Shown piece by piece: positions 1 to 6,670 of a DNA stretch of 64,000 nt (positions within the stretch are counted from its first letter, which is position 1; every line of letters begins with the position of its first letter). This stretch comes from a bacterium (GTDB lineage: Bacteria > Bacillota > Clostridia > Oscillospirales > Acutalibacteraceae), in assembly GCA_022774755.1 (NCBI GenBank), contig JALFLK010000021.1, positions 1 through 64,000 of the forward strand, written 5' to 3'. Below the pieces are notes generated by a model. It worked only from the letters and a program-made list of their open reading frames with translations. It searched no databases and was not told the origin of the DNA. Both the position numbers and the translations under genes were made by a program.

Positions 1-589
1 GGGAATCTCGGATAGCAAATACCAAGCTATTTGCGATACGTTCACCGACTACACAGCGATAATAGAAGACTGGATTATTTGCGATGGCAGCGAACTGAAA
101 AAAATCGTTTCGTCCGGTGAATATGCTAAATTGGAAGAAAAACTTCGTAATCAATACGAAGAATTATTGGACAGGCAAGTTGAAAACAAAGTAAACATCT
201 ATTATCACGGGAAGCTATTGCGGCAACACTCGATTGGTCAACGAGCCTCGGCACTAATTCTGTTTATATTGACACAAGATGATAACGATGTCATTTTTAT
301 TGATCAACCAGAAGACGATCTTGACAATAAGGTAATCTACGATGAGGTTATTACTGCTATTGCGCGGAAGAAACCGCATATGCAGTTCATATTTGCTACG
401 CATAATGCGAACATCCCAGTGCTTGGCGATTCTGAAAGGGTCTTAGTAGTTGAGTATCAAGAAACAAAAATTGATGTAGTACAAGGAAATATTGACCTGA
501 ATTCGACACATAAACAAATTGTTGATATTATGGAAGGTGGCAAAGAGGCTTTTGATAAGCGACAACTTATTTATGCTTCTTGGCATTAA
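1..589 (+). CDS. AAA-type ATPase, TrlF-like, 3' end only
   Basis: The reading frame is open from base 2, so the gene begins before the window; the track start (TTG at 131) is only the first possible start inside it. About 195 C-terminal residues are visible. They contain a Walker B/D-loop region (IDQPEDDLDN) and a following switch histidine (FATHNANIP), the pattern of SMC/ABC-type ATPases. The QPEDDLDN form is characteristic of TrlF-family ATPases, which occur in defence islands and combine a PHP phosphoesterase domain with an AAA domain. The PHP domain would lie upstream and cannot be seen, so the family call is inference. The gene lies outside the mobile element's left core and may belong to a tandemly inserted neighbour. 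Confidence 0.6.
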   Translation, partial: GISDSKYQAICDTFTDYTAIIEDWIICDGSELKKIVSSGEYAKLEEKLRNQYEELLDRQVENKVNIYYHGKLLRQHSIGQRASALILFILTQDDNDVIFIDQPEDDLDNKVIYDEVITAIARKKPHMQFIFATHNANIPVLGDSERVLVVEYQETKIDVVQGNIDLNSTHKQIVDIMEGGKEAFDKRQLIYASWH

Positions 590-604
590 TATTTCTTATA
601 TATT

Positions 605-812
605 GGCAACGAAATGGCAACAAAAAATCGGATAGCGTATGCTTTACTGATAATACAAATAATGTAGATACTCTCTGCTAAATCTCATAAACAAATGCGT
701 TTAAGATTGATTTACAGAGAGCGAGTGGGAATAATCACAGAAAGTCTAAAAACCCAGTAATATCAAGGATTTTCGGACTTTGCCGACCCCTTTTGATAAC
801 GATTTGATAACA
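605..812 (+). repeat. Left attachment region (attL) of the mobile element
   Basis: Three parts are visible: an 18-base paired repeat GGCAACGAAATGGCAACA (605-622), the core CGAGTGGGAAT (722-732), and a second 18-base pair GATAACGATTTGATAACA (795-812). The same parts occur in the same order and orientation at 13409-13615. The gap from first pair to core is 99 bases at both ends, and the gap from core to second pair is 62 here and 61 at the right. This is the layout expected of a tyrosine-recombinase att site: a crossover core flanked by integrase-binding repeats. The rest of the 590-971 gap holds only the terminator for the XRE gene. Confidence 0.65.
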
Positions 813-913
813 TCATTTGAAGTGACTATTATTCTATACCCCAAGTGGCTTGTAGGTTATCAGAATAATTCTCAAATGGCTGTTACCAAGAAATAAATCT
901 GTATTATACGATT

Positions 914-958
914 AAAAAGCCTTTAACTGTGGATTTGTACCGCAGTTAAGGGCTTTTT
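914..958 (-). terminator. Terminator of the XRE regulator gene
   Basis: The stem CCCTTAACTGCGG / CCACAGTTAAAGG with flanking A and T runs (AAAAAGCC ... GGCTTTTT) lies just past the XRE stop codon. The symmetric A/T tracts would let it work in both directions, insulating the element's left end. Confidence 0.75.
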
Positions 959-971
959 GTCGTCTTTTTTC

Positions 972-1502
972 TTAGTCGGGTTTCAGGCGATCTTTGAAGG
1001 TGTCTAACATTACATCGTTCAGTTCCCCCGAAGGAACCTTTACCCAACCGCCCGTCGTGTCGAACTTAGGATAGTGGTAACGCCATTGGTCGTAGGTATC
1101 TTTATCAATCTCACCTACATCGAGTTTGGCTTTTTGCTCTTTCCAAGCGGTAAGCATATGAATAACCTCTGCGGCATCCTTGCCCTTCTCAGAGTTGACT
1201 TTAAGACAGACTTCCCCATCTGCTTCGCTGACGGTAATGCCGTAAATATCCTCAAGGGCAAACAGCGTGTGCATCAGACCTATGTAACTGTCAATATCGG
1301 GCACATTCAACGCTTCCGGTGCTACATCCAAAACTTGTGCCAACGCTGCGGTAATATCTGCTTTTGGAGTACGGGAACCTGTTTCATACTGTGCCATACG
1401 AACATCAGCAGATTTATCGGGAAAACCGAGTTGTAAACCGAGATATTTCTGTGTCATTCCACGCAGATTTCGGAAAAAGTGAATTCTTTCGCTAATAGCC
1501 AT
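972..1502 (-). CDS. XRE-family helix-turn-helix regulator
   Basis: This 176-residue protein has an N-terminal XRE/lambda-Cro-type helix-turn-helix (about residues 5-62; MTQKYLGLQLG and YETGSRTPKADI are the recognisable helix segments). The C-terminal half has no fold I recognise. It starts at ATG 1502 with AAGGAG ten bases upstream. It is divergent from the xis-int operon and its own consensus promoter lies at 1640-1668, inside the region of repeated TTAGT motifs. The likely role, by analogy with phage and ICE repressors, is control of integration/excision and of its own synthesis. Operator assignment is inference from the repeats. Confidence 0.8.
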   Translation of the reverse strand: MAISERIHFFRNLRGMTQKYLGLQLGFPDKSADVRMAQYETGSRTPKADITAALAQVLDVAPEALNVPDIDSYIGLMHTLFALEDIYGITVSEADGEVCLKVNSEKGKDAAEVIHMLTAWKEQKAKLDVGEIDKDTYDQWRYHYPKFDTTGGWVKVPSGELNDVMLDTFKDRLKPD

Positions 1503-1548
1503 AGTAATTACGCTCCTTGTTTACATACTGTGCAATCAGTATAAGAAC

Positions 1549-1640
1549 CTGTCAAGCATCGGGTAGTATTTTCTGCGAAAATCTCCACCCTAACTTGCTT
1601 GACAGAACCTTGTATTGGGTGCAATTTCATTGTACACCCA
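1549..1640 (-). promoter_or_regulatory. Structured 5' leader of the XRE gene
   Basis: The transcript from the XRE promoter would start with two inverted repeats. One is TGGGTGCAAT/ATTG-TA-CACCCA (1616-1640). The other is CTGTCAAGC (1549-1557) pairing with GCTTGACAG (1597-1605). They lie in the roughly 130-base untranslated leader before ATG 1502. Function is unknown. Confidence 0.4.
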
Positions 1641-1668
1641 GTATAGCAGAAATGTTTAGTGGTGTCAA
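1640..1668 (-). promoter_or_regulatory. Promoter of the XRE regulator
   Basis: On the minus strand, TTGACA (1668-1663), a 17-base spacer and TATACT (1645-1640). The spacer contains ACTAAACA, one of the TTAGT repeats, which suggests autoregulation. Confidence 0.75.
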
Positions 1669-1711
1669 GAGAAATCAAAACAAAAAAGTTTAGTATTTTC
1701 TTGCAAGCCAC

Positions 1712-1768
1712 TTGACAAAAGCAAATATGCTTAGTATAATGATATAAAACTAAGCATTTACGCTTAGT
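1712..1768 (+). promoter_or_regulatory. xis-int operon promoter with TTAGT operators
   Basis: A perfect sigma-A promoter is present: TTGACA (1712-1717), a 17-base spacer and TATAAT (1735-1740). The inverted repeat TGCTTAGT (1728-1735) / ACTAAGCA (1749-1756) brackets the -10 box, with a further CTTAGT at 1763-1768. Two more upstream copies (TTTAGT at 1655-1660 and 1689-1694) lie toward the divergent XRE promoter. The arrangement fits a repressor-controlled divergent switch. Confidence 0.75.
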
Positions 1769-1780
1769 AAAATTGAATGA

Positions 1781-1885
1781 CCGTCCAAGTGTGATATGAT
1801 TTTGTCAAGACCTCCGAGTGGCGACGGAGCGAGCGAAACAACGCCGTTGAAACAGCAGGGGTAGGAACGGCACTTGGGTAAAACG
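1781..1885 (+). promoter_or_regulatory. Folded leader upstream of xis
   Basis: The transcript between the promoter and xis carries a long-range inverted repeat CCAAGTG (1785-1791) / CACTTGG (1871-1877). This encloses a hairpin CTCCG-AGTGGCGA-CGGAG (1812-1829). No convincing open reading frame covers it. It may be a regulatory RNA element or a protein-binding site; no known family was recognised. Confidence 0.4.
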
Positions 1886-1922
1886 GCACCCCATTATACT
1901 AACCGAAGAAAGGAGGAAACTT

Positions 1923-2123
1923 ATGGGACAACAGTTTATGCGAGTGGAAGAAGTCGCTGAGATTCTCGATGTTTCAACCTCGTATGCCTACAAAGTCATA
2001 CGAGAGCTGAACGAGGAACTGAAGCGTAAAGGCTTTATTACCATATCAGGAAGAGTCAACAGAGAGTATTTTAATGAAAGGCTGTACCAAGCCAGAAAGG
2101 AGAACAAAAATGCCTGTTTATAA
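1923..2123 (+). CDS. Excisionase-like small helix-turn-helix protein
   Basis: This is a 66-residue basic protein with an N-terminal winged-helix/MerR-like DNA-binding motif (VEEVAEILDVSTSYAYKVIREL). Directionality factors of this type sit immediately before tyrosine integrases in many Firmicutes elements. The start is ATG 1923 with AAAGGAGG seven bases upstream. Its last 14 bases overlap the integrase start, implying translational coupling. The excisionase role is inferred from size, fold and position; a general regulator is the alternative. Confidence 0.75.
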   Translation: MGQQFMRVEEVAEILDVSTSYAYKVIRELNEELKRKGFITISGRVNREYFNERLYQARKENKNACL

Positions 2124-3198
2124 AAATGAAGATAACGGAACTTGGTATGTTTTAACACGATATGTAGATTGGAAAGGCGAGCGCAAACAGAAATGTAAGC
2201 GAGGTTTTGAAACCAAACGTGAGGCTCAGGAGTGGGAGCGAGTATTTAAGCAGCAAAGTGCTGCCGATATGGATATGAACTTTTCCGCCTTTGTTGAGCT
2301 TTATATAAAGGACATAAAACCTCGCTTAAAAGAAAACACTTGGCTGACCAAAAAGCATATCATTGAAACCAAGATTTTACCCTATTTTGAAAAGAAAAAT
2401 GTCAGTGAGATCACCACAAAGGATGTAATCGCTTGGCAGAATGAATTGCTCGCTTTTCGTGATGAAAAGAAGAAGCCGTATTCACAGACCTATCTCAAAA
2501 CCGTCCACAATCAGCTTAGTGCTATATTTAACCACGCTGTAAGACATTATGACCTTCGTTCCAATCCCGCCGCAAAAGCCGGTAATATGGGCACAGAGGA
2601 ACACAAGGAAATGAAGTTTTGGACAAAAGACGAGTACAAGAAGTTTGTCGATGAAATGATGGATAAGCCCGTTTCCTTTTATGCATTTGAAATGCTGTAT
2701 TGGTGCGGTATCCGTGAGGGCGAATTACTCGCTCTGACTGCGGGAGACTTCGACTTTGAAAAAGGTACGGTAACAATCAGCAAGTCCTATCAGCGTTTGC
2801 ACGGTGAGGATGTAATTACCACACCGAAAACAAAGAAAAGTAACCGCACCATCAAAATGCCGCAATTCCTTTGCGAAGAAATGCAGGATTATATCGGTAT
2901 GCTTTACGGCTATAAAAAGAAAGACCGTATTTTCCCGATTTCGAAGAACTATCTGCACCGTGAAATGGATCGTGGCTCAAGAGCCGCAGGGGTGAAGCGT
3001 ATCCGCATTCACGACTTGCGTCACAGCCATATCTCCCTGCTCATTGATATGGGATTTTCTGCGGTGGCAATCGCTGACCGAGTAGGTCACGAAAGCATTG
3101 AAATCACTTACCGCTATGCACACCTATTCCCGTCAAAGCAGACGGAAATGGCAAAGAAACTTGAATATGAAAGGATGGATATTGAAAATGTCAGCTAA
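2110..3198 (+). CDS. int: Tyrosine recombinase/integrase
   Basis: This 362-residue site-specific recombinase catalyses insertion and excision of the element. It has an N-terminal AP2-like arm-binding domain (YVDWKGERKQ), a SAM-like core-binding domain (about residues 60-165) and a C-terminal catalytic domain. Catalytic residues visible are Arg in CGIREGELLAL, the HDLRHSH box, His in VGHES and Tyr in ITYRYAHLF. The ATG at 2110 is preferred over the track start at 2074 because AGAAAGGAG lies just before it and the protein then begins MPVYKNEDNGTW, as in Tn916-type integrases. The gene overlaps xis upstream and mobC downstream. Confidence 0.92.
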   Translation: MPVYKNEDNGTWYVLTRYVDWKGERKQKCKRGFETKREAQEWERVFKQQSAADMDMNFSAFVELYIKDIKPRLKENTWLTKKHIIETKILPYFEKKNVSEITTKDVIAWQNELLAFRDEKKKPYSQTYLKTVHNQLSAIFNHAVRHYDLRSNPAAKAGNMGTEEHKEMKFWTKDEYKKFVDEMMDKPVSFYAFEMLYWCGIREGELLALTAGDFDFEKGTVTISKSYQRLHGEDVITTPKTKKSNRTIKMPQFLCEEMQDYIGMLYGYKKKDRIFPISKNYLHREMDRGSRAAGVKRIRIHDLRHSHISLLIDMGFSAVAIADRVGHESIEITYRYAHLFPSKQTEMAKKLEYERMDIENVS

Positions 3199-3520
3199 AA
3201 ATCTTGACCATCACAACCGTTGGAGAAGTAAAACAATCGCTTTTCGAATGTCGCCACAGGAAGCGGATATTTTGGATAGCAACGTTAGACTATCGGGACT
3301 CACAAAGCAGGATTATCTTTGCGCCCGTGCCATGCAGCAGCAAATTACGGTGGTAGGCAATCCGAGAGTTTATAAGGCTCTGCGAAACGAGCTTGCCACC
3401 GTCCTCGATGAACTTAAACGCATCGAAGCCGGCGCAAATGTTCACGATGACTTGCTCGACCGTATTGAGCAGATTAACACCACGCTATATGGAATGAAGG
3501 AGCGAAAGGATGGCATATAA
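3188..3520 (+). CDS. MobC-like relaxosome accessory protein
   Basis: This 110-residue protein starts at ATG 3188, overlapping the integrase end by 11 bases; the longer track ORF reads back into int. The sequence shows a ribbon-helix-helix-like N-terminus (TIAFRMSPQEADILDSNVRL) and a helical C-terminus (RNELATVLDELKRIEAG), typical of plasmid mobilization MobC proteins. These bind oriT and help the relaxase open the strands. It lies upstream of the relaxase in the same orientation, which supports the call. It may also regulate the operon. Confidence 0.75.
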   Translation: MSAKNLDHHNRWRSKTIAFRMSPQEADILDSNVRLSGLTKQDYLCARAMQQQITVVGNPRVYKALRNELATVLDELKRIEAGANVHDDLLDRIEQINTTLYGMKERKDGI

Positions 3521-3641
3521 AACCGAAAAGACTGTTCTCAATGTATCTGTTGGCGCAGATACGGAACAGTCTTCTCAAAAATGTACTGCAAATATTATAT
3601 CCTATGACTCCTCCAATTTCAATAGTTTTGAGAAAAATTGA
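3510..3641 (+). CDS. Small 43-residue protein containing hairpin DNA
   Basis: This frame is too short for the track. ATG 3510 has a good AAGGAG (3497-3502) seven bases upstream, overlaps the mobC end by 11 bases and reads to TGA 3641, just before the next ribosome site. The product begins MAYKTEKTVLNVSVGADTEQ and matches no family I know. The coding DNA includes strong inverted repeats (3530-3571 and 3572-3634), so the selected function may be the DNA or RNA fold rather than the peptide. The coupling and ribosome site favour real translation. Confidence 0.45.
   Translation: MAYKTEKTVLNVSVGADTEQSSQKCTANIISYDSSNFNSFEKN
3530..3634 (+). repeat. Two inverted repeats between mobC and the RepA-like gene
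   Basis: The first is GACTGTT/AACAGTC (3530-3536, 3565-3571) enclosing GTATCTG/CAGATAC (3543-3549, 3556-3562). The second is TTCTCAAAA/TTTTGAGAA (3572-3580, 3626-3634). These could fold as RNA or cruciform DNA and may control expression of the downstream ATPase or act in mobilization. There is no T run, so a classical terminator is unlikely. Confidence 0.5.
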
Positions 3642-3656
3642 AAGGAGGTAACGCCT

Positions 3657-4631
3657 ATGGCGGAATTAAAAATCATCAGTATGGATGAAGTAGCCGTTGA
3701 AAAAGTGGAATGGCTGTGGTATCCCTATATCCCATACGGTAAGTTGACAATCATTCACGGCGACGGCGGTGAAGGAAAGACAACACTGATACTGCGATTG
3801 GCGGCGCTGTTGTCAAGGGGAGAAAAGCTACCCTGCGACGACACCGAGCGAGAGCCGATCAAGGTAATATATCAAACTGCAGAGGATGGGCTTGGGGATA
3901 CCATCAAGCCCCGTCTTCTTTCCGGTAATGCAGATTGCTCACAAATCAAGGTGATCGACGAATCTGAGGCAGCATTGACGATGCTTGACGAGAGAGTAGA
4001 AAAGGCTATTGCAGAAACGGGCGCAAGGGTAATGATCTTAGATCCGATGCAAGCCTATATCGGTGCAAAGGTAGATATGAACCGAGCAAATGAAGTCCGT
4101 ACCATTCTCTCTCAGCTTGGCAGGATCGCCGAGAAATACCGTTGTGCGATTATACTTGTGGGACACTTAAACAAGGCACAGGGTAACAAATCCAATTACA
4201 GAGGTCTCGGCTCTATAGACTTTCAAGCAACTGCAAGAAGCGTGCTTGTGGTCGGCAGAGTAAAGGACAAGCCGGAGATACGAGTGGCGGCTCATCAAAA
4301 GTCCTCCCTTGCTCCGGAAGGCAAGCCTATCGCATTTGAACTGAGTGAAGCCAACGGATTTAAGTGGCTCGGTCATTATGATATTTCCATCGACGATCTT
4401 CTCAGCGGTGTCAGTCGTGAGAAGAAATCCGATATGGCTGAAAGCCTTATCGTTGACTGCCTATCCGGCGGGAAGTACCCGCAACAGACCTTGCTACAAA
4501 AAGCGCAGAGTTTGGGTATCTCCAAACGAGTGCTCGATGAAGCAAAGAAAACTCTGCGTGTGCGATCTGTTAAGGAAGGCAGTGTGTGGTATTGGCAACT
4601 ACCCGAAGAAAAAGAGAGCGGCGACCTGTAA
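3657..4631 (+). CDS. RepA-like AAA ATPase (AAA_25)
   Basis: This 324-residue RecA-fold ATPase of the RepA/DnaB-like AAA_25 group has Walker A GDGGEGKTT at about residues 38-46 and Walker B RVMILDPMQ at about residue 123. The GHLNKAQGNKSNYRGLGS segment resembles the sensor region of RSF1010 RepA-type helicases. The C-terminus (about 240-320) looks like a small winged helix. Start ATG 3657 has AAAGGAGG upstream. In mobilizable elements such proteins support replication of the excised circle or DNA processing; here the role is inferred from family and position between mobC and the relaxase. Confidence 0.8.
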   Translation: MAELKIISMDEVAVEKVEWLWYPYIPYGKLTIIHGDGGEGKTTLILRLAALLSRGEKLPCDDTEREPIKVIYQTAEDGLGDTIKPRLLSGNADCSQIKVIDESEAALTMLDERVEKAIAETGARVMILDPMQAYIGAKVDMNRANEVRTILSQLGRIAEKYRCAIILVGHLNKAQGNKSNYRGLGSIDFQATARSVLVVGRVKDKPEIRVAAHQKSSLAPEGKPIAFELSEANGFKWLGHYDISIDDLLSGVSREKKSDMAESLIVDCLSGGKYPQQTLLQKAQSLGISKRVLDEAKKTLRVRSVKEGSVWYWQLPEEKESGDL

Positions 4632-4911
4632 GGTTGCAACATTGCAAAGGTGCGGGACTTTCGCAATCTTGCAATGTTCTTTTTCGGCAGGTATGCCAAC
4701 ACGAAGTTTAGGCGGGGTGCAGGGTGCCCTTTTCAAAGGGCGGCTCTGCTGGGGAGTTGTCCGCAGACAACGGGGCAACGCCCCGCAACCCCCTCGGAGA
4801 GCGCAATAGCAGCTTTTGATGGCAGAAGGCTGTCAAAAGTGCTTTTGCGTTACTCTTGACAAGAGTAACAGAACCCCGGCTACGCCGGATAAGGAAAGGA
4901 TGTGAGATTTT
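4632..4911 (+). other. Palindrome-rich gap, candidate oriT
   Basis: The 280 bases before the relaxase gene contain at least seven inverted repeats: AACATTGCAA/TTGCAATGTT (4638-4647, 4669-4678), GCCCTTT/AAAGGGC (4726-4741), GTTGTC/GACAAC (4756-4771), GGGGC/GCCCC (4772-4784), CTTTTGA/TCAAAAG (4813-4839), GTTACTCTT-GAC-AAGAGTAAC (4849-4869) and CCGGC/GCCGG (4876-4888). Origins of transfer usually lie beside the relaxase gene and contain such hairpins next to the nick site. The relaxase ribosome site AAGGAAAGG closes the region. The exact nick site cannot be named. ORFs listed here are not convincing. Confidence 0.55.
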
Positions 4912-6090
4912 ATGAAAAGAACGATAAGCGCAATGGTCGGTAAAGGCTCTGTCAATCATAACAGCCGCAAGTTCAAAGCGGAAAATGTTGACGGCAATCG
5001 AACATGTCTTAATATCGACTACTGCAATGAAAATATCAAAAAAGTCTATCACGAATTGTTTGACAAAGCACTTAAAAGGTACAACAATAAACAGACAAGA
5101 GCTGACCGCAGAATAGAAAATTATTATGAGAAAATCAGAAATTCAAAGCAGGAAAAGCCGTTCCACGAACTCATTTTGCAGATAGGCGATAAAGAAAACA
5201 TGAGCGCAGAAAGCGAAAACGGAACACTTGCAAGAGAGGTTTTGGACGAATATTATCGTGGGTTTCAGGAAAGAAATCCTCGGTTAAAGGTGTTCTCTGC
5301 TCATCTGCATATGGATGAAGCAACACCCCATTTGCACATTGACTTTGTTCCGTTCACCACGGGTAGTAAGCGTGGACTTGATACAAGAGTATCACTCAAG
5401 CAGGCTCTTGCCACCCAAGGTTTTAAGGGCGGGACCCGGGGAGATACCGAGTGGAACCAATGGGTAAGCGCAGAAAAATCCGCACTCGCATTTGTGATGG
5501 AACGCCACGGAATTGAGTGGGAACACAAGGGTACTCACGAAAAACACCTGTCTGTTTTGGATTACAAAAAACAGGAACGAGAAAAAGAAATCGCTGTATT
5601 GGACAATCAACTTGCCGAGAAAAAAGACGAGTTTCGTGTTATGGTTGACCGCATTGAAAACTTCGATAACGGAGAAAAATCTTTACAGAAACTTGATGAA
5701 AGTATAATGAATGAGCCTGAATATCAGTTGCCTGAACCGCCTGCAATGATGTCGGCGAGAAGTTATAAATCAAAGTTTATTGAGCCGCTTATAGCTCGAT
5801 TTAAGTCTTTAATCAGCACCTTATTTGCACGATATTTCAAGGCGATAGATAGTTATAATAGGTTAAATATTACGAATGCAAATCTGTACCGTGCTAACGA
5901 AAAGCTGGCAAAGGTTAATGAAAAATTATCACAAGAAAATGAAAATCTTCGTGCGGAAAACAGGGATTACAAACTTCTCCGCAAAGTATTTGGTCATAAA
6001 CAAATTTATGACTTGCTTGATAGAGCAAAGTTGGAAAAACAGTCTAAGCAGCGTGAAAAACGCTTTAGAAATAATAAAGATGAAAGGTAG
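4912..6090 (+). CDS. Mob_Pre (MOBV-like) relaxase
   Basis: This is a 392-residue plasmid-mobilization relaxase that nicks oriT and remains linked to the transferred strand. The N-terminus (GSVNHNSRKFKAENVDGNRT) matches the Mob_Pre start, where Asn/His/Arg residues take part in catalysis. The metal-binding histidine triad is in HLHMDEATPHLHIDFVP at about residues 128-144. The C-terminal third (about 225-392) is lysine/glutamate-rich coiled coil (LAKVNEKLSQENENLRAEN). The length is normal for the family. It is preceded by the candidate oriT and followed nine bases later by the TnpV-like gene. Confidence 0.88.
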   Translation: MKRTISAMVGKGSVNHNSRKFKAENVDGNRTCLNIDYCNENIKKVYHELFDKALKRYNNKQTRADRRIENYYEKIRNSKQEKPFHELILQIGDKENMSAESENGTLAREVLDEYYRGFQERNPRLKVFSAHLHMDEATPHLHIDFVPFTTGSKRGLDTRVSLKQALATQGFKGGTRGDTEWNQWVSAEKSALAFVMERHGIEWEHKGTHEKHLSVLDYKKQEREKEIAVLDNQLAEKKDEFRVMVDRIENFDNGEKSLQKLDESIMNEPEYQLPEPPAMMSARSYKSKFIEPLIARFKSLISTLFARYFKAIDSYNRLNITNANLYRANEKLAKVNEKLSQENENLRAENRDYKLLRKVFGHKQIYDLLDRAKLEKQSKQREKRFRNNKDER

Positions 6091-6099
6091 GACAACACA

Positions 6100-6477
6100 A
6101 TGAAACAGCATTTTACAGACGAAAAAACGGGGATCCGTTACACCTTGCAGGGAGATTATTATCTGCCTGACCTTGCGTTACCCGCTGAAGAACAACAGCC
6201 AATCGGTATATGGGGACAACGACACTTGCGACACATCAAGCAAAATCGAAGGGTGTTATACACCAATTTGCTGACCAGCGGCAAGTTAAACAGTTACCTT
6301 GCTGATATTGACAAACAGGCGGAAGAAATGTTTTCCCGGCTGGTGAAACAGATGGCAGAGCGTGAGGGTGTGACCGAACAACTCAAAGTCGATAATCAAA
6401 TGGCGTGGGTTGCTCGGATGAATAACATTCGTAGCAGAGGCACCGAGGTCGTGAATACAGATTTTATTTACACCTAA
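6100..6477 (+). CDS. TnpV-like transposon-encoded protein
   Basis: This 125-residue protein matches the TnpV family found in Tn4451-type and related mobilizable elements. The typical features are an N-terminal stretch ending in DYYLPDLALP, a central GIWGQRHLRHIKQNRRVLY segment and an acidic C-terminus (WVARMNNIRSRGTEVV). Its function is not known; no catalytic motif is visible. It lies nine bases after the relaxase and is the last gene of the rightward mobilization operon, before a strong terminator. Confidence 0.8.
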   Translation: MKQHFTDEKTGIRYTLQGDYYLPDLALPAEEQQPIGIWGQRHLRHIKQNRRVLYTNLLTSGKLNSYLADIDKQAEEMFSRLVKQMAEREGVTEQLKVDNQMAWVARMNNIRSRGTEVVNTDFIYT

Positions 6478-6487
6478 CCGGTAAAAA

Positions 6488-6521
6488 GCGGCAGGGATTT
6501 TGCTCTCTGCCGCCGTTTTTT
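6488..6521. terminator. Bidirectional terminator between convergent operons
   Basis: The stem GCGGCAG/CTGCCGC is followed by CGTTTTTT on the plus strand and CTTTTTACC on the minus strand. It separates the rightward mobilization operon from the leftward defence operon. Confidence 0.8.
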
Positions 6522-6668
6522 ATTGGTTGTTTTCTGTATCATCACAGGTGATTTTATTGTACGCTAAGACATCGTTAATCTCTTTGTCGTCGCATACAAA
6601 ATCGCCATCCTTAAACTTGTTTAAGGCAATGATGCTTTGGCTTTTTCAATAATAATATGGTCTTTCAT
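6520..6668 (-). pseudogene. Frameshifted small gene at the end of the defence operon
   Basis: ATG 6668 lies two bases after the helicase stop, with AAAGGAGA (inside the helicase 3' end) at proper spacing, so it is translationally coupled. The frame gives MKDHIIIEKAKASLP and stops. Shifting by one base near the stop restores a coding-looking frame (IIALNKFKDGDFVCDDKEIN...) up to TAA at 6520. This looks like a roughly 49-residue acidic protein broken by one indel. It might instead be a genuine 15-residue peptide, a programmed frameshift or a sequencing error. The family is unknown. Confidence 0.45.
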
Positions 6669-6670
6669 AA

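Noticed and set aside
1508-1711. 67-residue minus-strand ORF upstream of the XRE gene
   Set aside because: The XRE promoter (1640-1668) lies inside it, so its start would not be transcribed from that promoter; no ribosome site.
3530-3571. Hairpin after mobC as a Rho-independent terminator
   Set aside because: No T run follows the stem and the downstream gene has a ribosome site only; more likely a regulatory or DNA structure.
4345-4809. ORFs across the RepA-like gene end and the palindromic gap
   Set aside because: Out of frame with the ATPase and driven by GC-rich palindromes; no ribosome site.
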